The notes under the pieces: model-generated | Seen by the model: the letters and a program-made list of their open reading frames with translations, nothing else | The model's database searches: none | Told to the model about the DNA's origin: nothing | Assembly (NCBI GenBank): GCA_040757115.1 | Contig: JBFLYA010000100.1 | Span: 1 to 13,821, forward strand | Direction: 5' to 3' | Length of the DNA: 13,821 bases | From: a bacterium | GTDB lineage: Bacteria; UBA9089; CG2-30-40-21; SBAY01 | Part shown: piece by piece, positions 7,312 to 13,490 of the stretch | Layout: every line of letters starts with the position of its first letter | Position numbering within the stretch: position 1 is the stretch's first letter | Program-made: the position numbers and the translations under genes

Positions 7312-7797
7312 CTAAATCTCCCCTGCCTGCTTTAATATCTCCAGATATAACTCATTACTCACCCTGAAGTCTTTGGCAATCAATTCATCAACATATGGCT
7401 TCACTTCTGAAATAAGTCCACCAGACTTAGCCGCCACCAATATACCAAGTGTCCCAGTCTTGCTGATTCCTATTCTATCCGCCGTTATTCTCGCAGGTTT
7501 CTCATCTAACAAGACTAAATCTCCATTTAATTCTGATGCCAACACCAGGGTTTCACTTTCACCAGCACTTAGAGTTGCCCGAAGAATACTTACCGAAAGT
7601 CGATTTTGCACCTTTTCTCGCTTTATCCATTCCGCCTTTTCTACTTCTTGTGCTCCCAACCTTTCTTTTCCTTTTAGGGCAATTTCTTCATAAACTGCTT
7701 CAGGAATATAGAGCGTAGCATACATCGACTTTAATAGATGGAGCTTATTAATCTTAGCCAGCGAGATAAGCGGGGTGGCATTTGAGACGACAATCAT
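7312..7797 (-). CDS. DUF3368 PIN-like toxin, partner of UPF0175 antitoxin
   Basis: A 161-residue PIN-superfamily protein of the DUF3368 type, which is regularly paired with UPF0175 antitoxins. PIN toxins are Mg-dependent ribonucleases. Seen here: the opening strand VVSNATPLISLAKI (Asn6 where many PINs have Asp), LSAGESETLVLA with Glu80 and Glu82, DLVLLDEKPAR with Asp98 and Glu99, and the family's GTLGILV. Length is normal. The start ATG overlaps the stop of the antitoxin by 4 bases (ATGA, 7794-7797), a typical coupled arrangement. No terminator is evident after its stop. Substrate unknown. Confidence 0.85.
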   Translation of the reverse strand: MIVVSNATPLISLAKINKLHLLKSMYATLYIPEAVYEEIALKGKERLGAQEVEKAEWIKREKVQNRLSVSILRATLSAGESETLVLASELNGDLVLLDEKPARITADRIGISKTGTLGILVAAKSGGLISEVKPYVDELIAKDFRVSNELYLEILKQAGEI

Positions 7798-8069
7798 TTT
7801 TGCATCATCTCCTTTGCCACAGCAATATCTTCAGCTAACTCATCAGGTGTCTGTCTGAAGAACGGTATATTATTCTTTGCTAGCACCTCGATAAACTCCA
7901 TCCTGCTTATTTCCACCAATTCAGATGCCTTGCCTGAAGATATTTTGCCTTCCTGAAACAATTTTAAAGCAGCCAGCTCCTTTAATTTTTGAGAAAACTG
8001 CTGCTTTGTAGTACCCAGAATAGCAAGAACCTCATCTGGCATCTCTACTTGAGCTACACTCATACCCAT
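7794..8069 (-). CDS. UPF0175 family antitoxin
   Basis: A 91-residue small helical protein of the UPF0175 family, expected to bind and neutralise the DUF3368 toxin. The family pattern is clear: LKELAALKLFQEGKISSGKASELVEISRMEFIEVLAKNNIPF, a helix-turn-helix-like core, followed by an acidic toxin-binding tail (DELAEDIAVAKEMMQ). I place the start at the ATG at 8069-8067. A perfect AGGAGG (8083-8078) lies 8 bases upstream, and it overlaps the more distal GTG at 8078, which therefore cannot be the start. A second ATG at 8063 is possible. It is the first gene of a two-gene operon. Unlike the other modules here, no beta-helix leader precedes it. Confidence 0.85.
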   Translation of the reverse strand: MGMSVAQVEMPDEVLAILGTTKQQFSQKLKELAALKLFQEGKISSGKASELVEISRMEFIEVLAKNNIPFFRQTPDELAEDIAVAKEMMQK

Positions 8070-8126
8070 TAAAGTCACCTCCTATCTTTTTATGAACGCT
8101 CTCGGATAAAATTTAGCGTTGATTTT

Positions 8127-8153
8127 ATTAGCCGTTCCGGCTAATTATTTTTT
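8127..8153 (+). terminator. Terminator-like hairpin read on the plus strand
   Basis: ATTAGCCG-TTC-CGGCTAAT (8127-8145) is a perfect 8-bp stem followed by TATTTTTT. The T run suits plus-strand transcription, yet no plus-strand gene is seen. It could insulate the UPF0175 operon or be a relic of an element. Confidence 0.5.
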
Positions 8154-8440
8154 CCTTCTCCCCCAATATTTTTGAGCGAAATTCTTACTTCCTTTCTTTA
8201 CTTAGTTCCAATTTCCTTCTATATCTCCAGGTCCGCACATGGACAGGGATAAATTCTATCCCTACCGATATATGCACTTAGAAAAAATCCCACCTCCTTA
8301 ATTCCCTGCCCGCGAAGGAGAAGGGAAAGTAGTTCCTTTAACCTTAATGCGGGGAGGTTTCTCTTCTAACCGCATAGATCGAATAATTGTGCTGAATAGT
8401 TACTTTTCCCCCTTATAATTTCCCTAAATCTTCCTTTGCA

Positions 8441-8480
8441 GTCTTTGCGTCCTGGCGTGAAACTTACTTTTTTTTCACGC
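8441..8480. repeat. Partial TTTCACGC/GCGTGAAA repeat
   Basis: CTTTGCGTCCTGGCGTGAAAC is the reverse complement of one arm of the repeats at 450-549 and 661-762, and it is followed by TTTTTTTCACGCAAAGG, the other arm. Here the arms abut instead of enclosing a loop, so this is a rearranged family member. Confidence 0.6.
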
Positions 8481-8594
8481 AAAGGTTACTCTGAAAAATG
8501 AATTTATACCACGAATACCACGCATGGCACGAAGCTTCACTAAGACTATCACTTGTATTTGTAACTATTTCTCCAAATGAAATGCAAGGTGATT

Positions 8595-8657
8595 GGGTAA
8601 TCAGGTGATTCAGATAAAGCGTTAAACCGGTCACTGATAACCGATAACTGATTACCC
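8595..8657. repeat. 63-bp palindromic repeat, GGGTAATCAG arms
   Basis: The outer arms GGGTAATCAG (8595-8604) and CTGATTACCC (8648-8657) are perfect complements. The right half holds stuttered ACTGATAACCGATAACTGAT units. The motif resembles the ends of the 299-bp insertion at 12900-13198 (CAGTTATTAGTGG). Confidence 0.65.
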
Positions 8658-8736
8658 GGATTCCACTTCAGATGGCTAAAGTATTACTAATTTCAGGGTT
8701 ATCTTCCTTAGTGTTCTTAGTGCCTTATTGTTTTTT

Positions 8737-9675
8737 TTATTGTCTCGCTAACCTTACCACCTTATTTATCTCTTCCTTTGAAAGTCCGGTTATCTTAGCA
8801 ATCACATCAATATTAAATCCCTCTGAATACATAGCCTTAGCATCCTCTACTGCTTTCCTATATTCACCTTGTTGTATCCCTTGTTGTAATCCTTGTTGCA
8901 TTCCTTGTTCTATCAATTTCATAGCGGTAGTCATTGTTGCTTCACCCCCTTTCTCGGAAATCTTCTTCACTACCTCTACTACATCTTCTACTCCTATCTC
9001 GGTGCTACTGTAAATATACCGAATAACACCTTCCAAAAATTTTAGCCCTTTCTCCTCCTCGTAACACATCTGCCCTATCTCTAAAAAATCCCCGATATGC
9101 TCCCGCAATTTCCCCTCATCATATATGCTCTTCATCACTAATAAGGCTATCCTAAGAGTTACATCCAAAAGAACCTGCCCCTTTATCTCCTCATCACTAT
9201 ACCTCGATAAATCTGTCAATAAATAATCAAATTCAGGAATATATCTCTTTAATCCCTCATCTATCCCTTTAAAATATTCAGATAACCCTTTCACTACCCA
9301 TCGTTCTTTACCGTGATAAAAAATAATAGGTATAACAGGTCTTAAACCCTCTTTCTGTTTGATATTTGTCTCCCATATCTTAAGGATATACCGTAGAAGC
9401 TGTAAATGCGGGTATTTGACTGCCTTGCTCTTATGTTCAAATAAAAGCGAAACCTTTACCTTGCTCTTAGCCTTGTAAAGACAATTATAAACTATGTCTG
9501 AAAAGTTCTCTTTTAGTTCCTCATCAATGTAAGAGTTATTATCCAATTCCAGGGTTGATAAATCAAGGTTTTTCTTCAGAGCATCGGGTAAAATGCTGTT
9601 GATAAAATTAGAGGCATTCTCTTTGTTTGAAAATATCTCTTTGAAGAAACTGTCATGTGGATTTGATATCTCCAT
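8737..9675 (-). CDS. Rpn-family recombination-promoting nuclease / PD-(D/E)XK transposase-like
   Basis: A 312-residue protein of the Rpn/transposase_31 type (COG5464-like). Family members are PD-(D/E)XK DNA endonucleases that raise recombination and spread laterally. Seen: the family opening NPHDSFFKEIFSNKENASNF, a catalytic Asp in FSDIVY (Asp60), the E-x-K pair in LLFEHKS (Glu80, Lys82), the conserved LRPVIPIIFYHGKERW (about 110-126), and the C-terminal Q-G repeat zone IEQGMQQGLQQGIQQGEYRK (about 255-274) before a helix-turn-helix-like end (AKITGLSKEEINKVV). Full length, with AAGGAG 5 bases before the ATG. A truncated beta-helix leader ends 25 bp upstream. A decayed second copy lies at 12435-13359. 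Confidence 0.85.
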   Translation of the reverse strand: MEISNPHDSFFKEIFSNKENASNFINSILPDALKKNLDLSTLELDNNSYIDEELKENFSDIVYNCLYKAKSKVKVSLLFEHKSKAVKYPHLQLLRYILKIWETNIKQKEGLRPVIPIIFYHGKERWVVKGLSEYFKGIDEGLKRYIPEFDYLLTDLSRYSDEEIKGQVLLDVTLRIALLVMKSIYDEGKLREHIGDFLEIGQMCYEEEKGLKFLEGVIRYIYSSTEIGVEDVVEVVKKISEKGGEATMTTAMKLIEQGMQQGLQQGIQQGEYRKAVEDAKAMYSEGFNIDVIAKITGLSKEEINKVVRLARQ

Positions 9676-9700
9676 CTTATCTCCTTACCCCAGTTTTGTT

Positions 9701-9958
9701 CTAACTGGTATGATAACACATAACATAGAAGAAGTCAAGTTGTTTGTTTTTTTCCGCACAAATTAAGGCAATGTTCTTGTTGATATAGATTGCCTCATTA
9801 TAACTTCCAGGAGCAACAAAAATGGTATCGCCCGGATTTGCGGCATTTATTGCGGATTGAATGGTGGGATAAGACCCTGGCATATAACGGTCTGCTCCAA
9901 AGGCTGCATTTAAACCCAAAACTCCCAAAATTCCCAATAGTAATAACATCCTTTTCAT
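9701..9958 (-). pseudogene. Truncated beta-helix leader (stub 3), upstream of Rpn nuclease
   Basis: 85 codons: signal peptide MKRMLLLLGILGVLGLNAAFG|AD, then YMPGSYPTIQSAINAANPGDTIFVAPGSYNEAIYINKNIALI, and then a foreign tail (AEKNKQLDFFYVMCYHTS) to a TAG 25 bp before the Rpn start. Its first-coil DNA is close to that of the giant protein. The foreign tail and the ALI-junction recur beside the decayed Rpn copy (13385-13463), so leader and nuclease moved or were duplicated together. Expression of leader and Rpn as one message is likely. Confidence 0.75.
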
Positions 9959-10139
9959 CTTTATTCGACATCCTTGATATTACTCACCTTTCTTAAGAAG
10001 GTTAAAACTGAGGTTGAAGTAGGAATATATTGCCTGATTATTTCTCTCTTTCCTCAAAGGAAAAATCTTCCTCTTTAACGATAACCTTGATTTTATCCAC
10101 CTTGAACACACTTATTGAACCTACCCATAATGTCCAATC

Positions 10140-10634
10140 TCATAATCTTTCTAATACCAGATCACAGAGACTTTCCTTGATCCAAATATCTTTTCGTCGC
10201 TTGATTTGTTGAATTAACAAAATTCCTTCATCTCTGATAAGAACATTTCTTTTTACTGCTTCCAGGAGAACACTTAATGTTCCTTTTGGTTTCAAACCAT
10301 ATCTTATGGCGACCTCTCTGGCAGTAGCATCGTCAATTAATACAAAATCTGCTTTTATCACAAGAGCCAACTCAAGCGTTGTTTTTTCTCCTTCCTCTAT
10401 CTCTGTTACACATTGAAGTTTATCTAACAGAACTTTTCTCATTTTAAATATCCCTCTGGAAAAGTAGTCACGGATTAGGTAAGCATCTGATACTCCCTGA
10501 CTTATCCCTGAAACAACTGTTTCCTCATAAACCTCTTCTGCCACAAAAACAGAACCATAGAGTTTCTGTAATATATCAAGCCGTCCAAGTTTGCCAAACG
10601 CTATCAATGGTCCAGCATTACTGACAATTTTCAT
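10140..10634 (-). CDS. DUF3368 PIN-like toxin (second copy of the type)
   Basis: A 164-residue DUF3368 PIN-superfamily toxin, likely a ribonuclease. Seen: IVSNAGPLIAFGKL at the start, IEEGEKTTLELA with Glu81 and Glu83, DFVLIDDATAREVA with Asp101 and Asp102, and GTLSVLLEAVKR. It is clearly diverged from the 7312-7797 protein, so the two pairs were acquired separately or split long ago. The ATG overlaps the antitoxin stop by 4 bases (10631-10634). After the TGA the same frame stays open for 33 codons to 10038; this may be chance. Confidence 0.85.
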   Translation of the reverse strand: MKIVSNAGPLIAFGKLGRLDILQKLYGSVFVAEEVYEETVVSGISQGVSDAYLIRDYFSRGIFKMRKVLLDKLQCVTEIEEGEKTTLELALVIKADFVLIDDATAREVAIRYGLKPKGTLSVLLEAVKRNVLIRDEGILLIQQIKRRKDIWIKESLCDLVLERL

Positions 10635-10882
10635 CCCTTAATCTCCTCTATCATTTCATTCGTCACACGAGGTTCAATACCTCTTCTGCGTGCTTCTTCA
10701 ATCATTTCTCTCAATGACAAATTGGCAATTTTAGCCGCTTTCCAGACTGATATACCGCCTTTGCGAAGCATAATAAGAGCTTTTTCTATACGCATCTCAC
10801 GCATACCAATCAAAAAGAACTGTTCAATCTCTTCTTCAGACAACCCTTTTGCTTCCTCTGGTAATTCTATAGTTATTTGCAT
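10631..10882 (-). CDS. UPF0175 family antitoxin (second module)
   Basis: An 83-residue UPF0175 antitoxin for the DUF3368 toxin that follows. It starts with an EL-rich strand (MQITIELPEEAKGLSEEEIEQF), then the helical core RIEKALIMLRKGGISVWKAAKIANLSLREMIEEARRRGI, which carries the family's helix-turn-helix-like region. A GGAGGTG ribosome binding site precedes the ATG, and a near-consensus promoter lies about 40 bases upstream. It therefore does not depend on the leader fragment (stub 2) located 168 bp upstream. Confidence 0.85.
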   Translation of the reverse strand: MQITIELPEEAKGLSEEEIEQFFLIGMREMRIEKALIMLRKGGISVWKAAKIANLSLREMIEEARRRGIEPRVTNEMIEEIKG

Positions 10883-10923
10883 AACTTACACCTCCAATTA
10901 TTAGTTCCGTGAAAACAATGTTT

Positions 10924-10952
10924 AATATATCACCTTTGATTGCAAATGTCAA
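10924..10952 (-). promoter_or_regulatory. Strong promoter of the second UPF0175/DUF3368 operon
   Basis: On the minus strand TTGACA (10952-10947), exactly 17 bases, then TATATT (10929-10924), ending 41 bases before the antitoxin ATG. This is the best sigma-70 match in the window and shows that the module brings its own promoter. Confidence 0.7.
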
Positions 10953-11050
10953 AAGAAAATTGACTCACCACAGCAATTCTCAGTGAAGGAGAAGACAGAG
11001 AAGTTTATCACAAAATTTCCTCATCATCCCCTTACTGATTATTAGCTTCC

Positions 11051-11242
11051 TCAAAGAAGGTGGGATAAAATTTCCACCCTACGACTGTATGTGTCAGCAG
11101 AGATATAGATAGTATCCCCATTATTTGCGGCATTTATTGCGGATTGGATTGATTGACCTGGATTAACAAACAAATCCGCCGCCATTACCTCCCTGGATAG
11201 GAAAACTACTCCTAAAATTACTAACCTAACAATCTTCCACAT
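11051..11242 (-). pseudogene. Truncated beta-helix leader (stub 2), upstream of second UPF0175/DUF3368 pair
   Basis: 63 codons: signal peptide ending REVMA|AD, then LFVNPGQSIQSAINAANNGDTIYISADTY, after which an unrelated tail (SRRVEILSHLL) runs to TGA. It breaks at the same part of the first coil as the other leaders. It starts only 20 bp after the PIN gene to its right, with an AAGGAAGAGG ribosome binding site that overlaps this gap, so it may ride on that operon's transcript. 168 bp of gene-free DNA separates it from the next antitoxin. Confidence 0.75.
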
Positions 11243-11262
11243 TTTTTCCCCTCTTCCTTATT

Positions 11263-11682
11263 TTATTCAGGTCTTTTGGCAAATCCAAACTGAACAAAAT
11301 GAGAATCATTAGTAAAAGCCTCAGTAAGTCTTTGCCATTTCATCACTGCAAAGGTCGGGCAGTCAGCAAATGAAAAGGTTTTATCCTCATATTTCTTAAA
11401 TATTTTCCATGCCTCTTTTTCAATCTCAGAGGTAATATGCACTATCTGAATCAACCCTGCACTTTTAGAAATCTCTATTCCCTCTCCAAATTCAACTGCT
11501 ATTTTATGAATTGCATTATTTCTTATCAATGTATAGGTTTCACATAGGATAAAGTTAGTAGTGACATACCTATACCCTTCTTCTATCAAATCTTTGTCTA
11601 TTTGTGCGGCTATTTTGTGAAAGGTATCTTTCTTATTGGTTAAAGCACACCATGCCCAGGTATCTACAAGAATCCTTTTCAT
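11263..11682 (-). CDS. VapC-type PIN toxin
   Basis: A 139-residue PIN-domain ribonuclease with the expected acidic residues in place: Asp7 (ILVDTWAW), Glu48 (ILCETYTL), Asp107 (FSFADCPTFAVMK) and Asp126 (AFTNDSHF). Length is normal for VapC-like proteins. Its ATG shares one base with the stop of the antitoxin frame (TAATG at 11684-11680), so antitoxin and toxin are coupled. The antitoxin carries a frameshift, which raises the question of whether this toxin is still balanced. The active-site residues all look intact. Confidence 0.85.
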   Translation of the reverse strand: MKRILVDTWAWCALTNKKDTFHKIAAQIDKDLIEEGYRYVTTNFILCETYTLIRNNAIHKIAVEFGEGIEISKSAGLIQIVHITSEIEKEAWKIFKKYEDKTFSFADCPTFAVMKWQRLTEAFTNDSHFVQFGFAKRPE

Positions 11683-11926
11683 TATGATTTCACTCCATAC
11701 AAATACTTGTTATGGTTTTCTGCTAAATCCTCTGGCCCTTCAAAAAAACCTTCTCTTAATCTACACATAAAACTTTTTGCCTGCTTAAGGTTCTGATTGT
11801 GCTGAAGCCAATCTAAAATGATGGTAGATGTCCATTCTGCCACAGTTTTTTTTCATCTTCAGCCATTTTCCTTAAAATTCTGAATTCCTTTTTAGGAATT
11901 GAAACCTGTAAAGCCACTCTTTCCAT
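11682..11926 (-). pseudogene. Antitoxin of the PIN module, with a frameshift in an A8 run
   Basis: From ATG 11926-11924 the frame reads MERVALQVSIPKKEFRILRKMAEDEKK and then meets TAG. If the run of eight A (plus-strand T8 near 11846-11853) held nine, the frame would continue as TVAEWTSTIILDWLQHNQN and on to EDLAENHNKYLYGVKS with its stop coupled to the toxin start. This would be 81 residues, the size of a ribbon-helix-helix type antitoxin. The 3' frame is open and plausible, so this is a real gene broken by one base, a slippery phase-variable site, or an assembly error. A perfect AGGAGGTGA is 8 bases upstream of the ATG. Confidence 0.65.
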
Positions 11927-11931
11927 CTTTA

Positions 11932-12159
11932 TCACCTCCTAAAACTTTTTTGATACTCTCTATCAACCATGGCAATACTTTTGTCGATATAGACTACCTC
12001 GTTATAGCTTCCAGCGACAACATAAACAGTATCCCCAGGATTTACTGTATTTACAGCAGACTGAATGGTTGAATATTGCGAAGGCACATACAAATCCGCT
12101 GCATTTGCCTCATAGCCCCAAATTAGCCCCAATACTACTAACGCTAAAATTTTTTTCAT
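11932..12159 (-). pseudogene. Truncated beta-helix leader (stub 1), fused into the antitoxin ribosome binding site
   Basis: 75 codons: signal peptide MKKILALVVLGLIWGYEANA|AD, then LYVPSQYSTIQSAVNTVNPGDTVYVVAGSYNEVVYIDKSIAMV. It ends with a short foreign tail whose last codons AGG AGG TGA are the Shine-Dalgarno sequence of the downstream antitoxin. Its stop is 5 bases before the antitoxin ATG. The signal peptide is nearly identical to that of stub 4, so these leaders come from one gene family. Ribosomes finishing the leader would be placed at the antitoxin start. Confidence 0.75.
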
Positions 12160-12248
12160 TTTATCAACACATCCTATTTAATTTTAATATAGACTAAAGA
12201 CCAAATAAAGTACCACAAGCATCCTGCTTGTCCTCTTCATTTCTTAAC

Positions 12249-12401
12249 ATAGTGCTTTGTCGCTACTCGATTGTTGTCCCCCGCTGGCGGGGGATTAAGA
12301 GGGTGGAATATGAAATCTGAAATAGAAGAATCCACCCCCCTACCCCCGCCAGCCGGGGACAACGGCCAATCAACCACTTGAATGGCGACAGAGCAATAGT
12401 G
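12249..12401. mobile_element. ~140-bp hairpin MITE with 6-bp direct repeats
   Basis: ATAGTG flanks the element (12249-12254 and 12396-12401). The two halves are imperfect complements: CTTTGTCGC and GCGACAGAG near the ends, GTTGTCCCCCGCTGGCGGGG against CCCCCGCCAGCCGGGGACAA inside, and AGGGTGGA against TCCACCC near the centre. No gene fits inside. The GC-rich inner arms stand out against the AT-rich surroundings. The rest of 12160-12434 holds only a CAAGCA-GGA-TGCTTG hairpin and the leader's weak upstream region. Confidence 0.65.
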
Positions 12402-12641
12402 TTCCGCTGTGGTTTTAGTGCCTTAGTGGTTTTTTTATTGTCTCGCTAACCTTACCACCTTATTTATCTCTTCCTTTGAAAGTCCGGTTATCTTAGCAAT
12501 CACATCAATATTAAATCCCTCTGAATACATAGCTTTAGCAGCCTCTACTGCTTTCCTATATTCACCTTGCTGTAATCCTTGTTGCATTCCTTGTTCTATC
12601 AATTTCATAGCAGTAGTCATTGTTGCTTCACCCCCTTTCTT

Positions 12642-12842
12642 GGAAGAGCTCTCTCAACAATTCAGAACTTAGATTTAACCGAAGTTTGCGTCTAAATATT
12701 TTACTATCTTCCCCCCATTTTTTACCCATAATTTCACAATCTGGAGGCATTGTTCCTTCTATCGAAACAATACGCAAGTATAACACTATGAATAGTTTTT
12801 TCACTACGATACATTCTATTGATTTGTTGAGAAAGCTCGGAA
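12642..12842. mobile_element. 193-bp MITE inside the Rpn pseudogene
   Basis: The inverted ends GAGCTCTCTCAACAA (12646-12660) and TTGTTGAGAAAGCTC (12824-12838) match at 14 of 15 positions. GGAA is present on both sides (12642-12645, 12839-12842) but once in the uninterrupted copy at 8961-8964, which gives a 4-bp target duplication. No transposase inside. Confidence 0.8.
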
Positions 12843-12888
12843 ATCTTCTTCACTACCTCTACTACCTTTTCTACTCCTATCTCGGTGC

Positions 12889-13209
12889 TACTGTAAATAG
12901 TAATGGGTCAGCTATCGGTGGTAAAAAATATTCCTCTCGCAAAGGCGCAAAGGAGGCAAAGAAATTTCAAATCACAAATTCCAAAGGACAAATAAATCCC
13001 AATGACCAAAATTCAAATTTCCAAATTAATCCGTTCCTCGTTATTCGTTGAACGAATAACGAGGAGTCTTAAACACTGAACTCTAAACGAATAGAATTTG
13101 GTGTTTGGAATTTGGAATTTATTTGTAATTTGGTGCTTGAAATTTGGAATTTCTGACTACTTTACGTTCTTTGCGCCTCCCACTAATAACTGATGGATTA
13201 CTGTAAATA
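12889..13209. mobile_element. 299-bp insertion with 11-bp target duplication inside the Rpn pseudogene
   Basis: TACTGTAAATA stands at 12889-12899 and 13199-13209, and once in the intact copy (9006-9016). The ends are imperfect inverted repeats (12901-12921 against 13180-13200, 15 of 21). The interior folds on itself: CGCAAAGGCGCAAAG against CTTTGCGCCTC, AAATTCCAAA-type tracts against TTTGGAATTT, and a 29-base palindrome at 13036-13064. No gene. Confidence 0.75.
13036..13064. repeat. 29-base palindrome CCTCGTTATTCGTT / AACGAATAACGAGG
   Basis: The 14-base arms (13036-13049, 13051-13064) are perfectly complementary around a single central G. It lies at the middle of the 299-bp insertion and would extrude a cruciform or be a protein-binding site. 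Confidence 0.85.
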
Positions 13210-13384
13210 TACCGAATAACCCCTTCCAAATTCCAGGGTTGATAAATCAAGGTTTTTCTTCAGAGCATCGGGTAAAATGCTGTTGATAAAATTAGAGGCA
13301 TTCTCTTTGTTTGAAAATATCTCTTTGAAGAAACTGTCATGTGGATTTAATCTCTCCATCTTATCTCCTTAGCCCAGCTTTGTT

Positions 13385-13463
13385 CTAACTGGTATGATAA
13401 CGCATAACATAAAAGAAGTCAAATTGTTTGTTTTTTTCCGCACCAATTAAGGCAATATTTTTG
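13385..13463 (-). pseudogene. Remnant of a fifth beta-helix leader next to the Rpn pseudogene
   Basis: Read on the minus strand this gives KNIALIGAEKNKQFDFFYVM and RYHTS, then TAG, matching the end of stub 3 (KNIALICAEKNKQLDFFYVM). The 5' part, including the signal peptide, has been cut away at 13463 where the GTAATTATTCAACCA repeat begins. It shows that the leader and the Rpn gene were copied as a unit. Confidence 0.7.
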
Positions 13464-13490
13464 GTAATTATTCAACCACAGATGGACTTA
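13464..13490. repeat. End motif of the GTAAYTATTCARCC repeat family
   Basis: GTAATTATTCAACCACAGAT repeats the ends of the element at 315-812 and cuts both the leader remnant to its left and the antitoxin-like fragment to its right. It is probably a solo end left by rearrangement. Confidence 0.55.

Larger units (their letters stand above)
8070..8736. other. Non-coding gap of repeat fragments
   Basis: No gene is supported. Visible pieces are an end fragment of the GAGAGCGTT element (8095-8104), a hairpin with a T run (8127-8153), an AGGGATA/TATCCCT hairpin (8245-8263), the end motif GCTGAATAGTTAC (about 8393-8405), TTTCACGC-type arms (8441-8480) and the GGGTAATCAG palindrome (8595-8657). The plus-strand frame over 8672-9013 is a shadow of the Rpn gene. 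Confidence 0.6.
12435..13359 (-). pseudogene. Decayed second Rpn nuclease copy with two insertions and a deletion
   Basis: Three blocks match the intact gene at 8737-9675: the 3' part (12435-12641, one Q-G repeat unit shorter), a middle piece (about 12839-12899 and 13199-13228), and the 5' part (about 13229-13359, start ATG at 13359-13357). They are interrupted by insertions at 12646-12838 and 12900-13198, and about 510 bp matching 9038-9546 are missing, including the catalytic region. The open frame at 12435-12620 is only the C-terminal piece. It is clearly dead as a nuclease. Confidence 0.85.

Noticed and set aside
8067-8078. GTG at 8078 as the antitoxin start
   Set aside because: The Shine-Dalgarno AGGAGG overlaps this GTG; the ATG at 8069 has the proper 8-base spacing.
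8672-9013. 113-codon plus-strand frame
   Set aside because: It is antisense to the C-terminal Q-G repeat of the Rpn gene and is rich in Cys-Ile-Pro runs typical of a shadow.
12620-13051. 143-codon plus-strand reading frame
   Set aside because: It runs across the MITE and into the 299-bp insertion and overlaps the Rpn pseudogene; its protein has repeat-like low-complexity sequence and no start signal.
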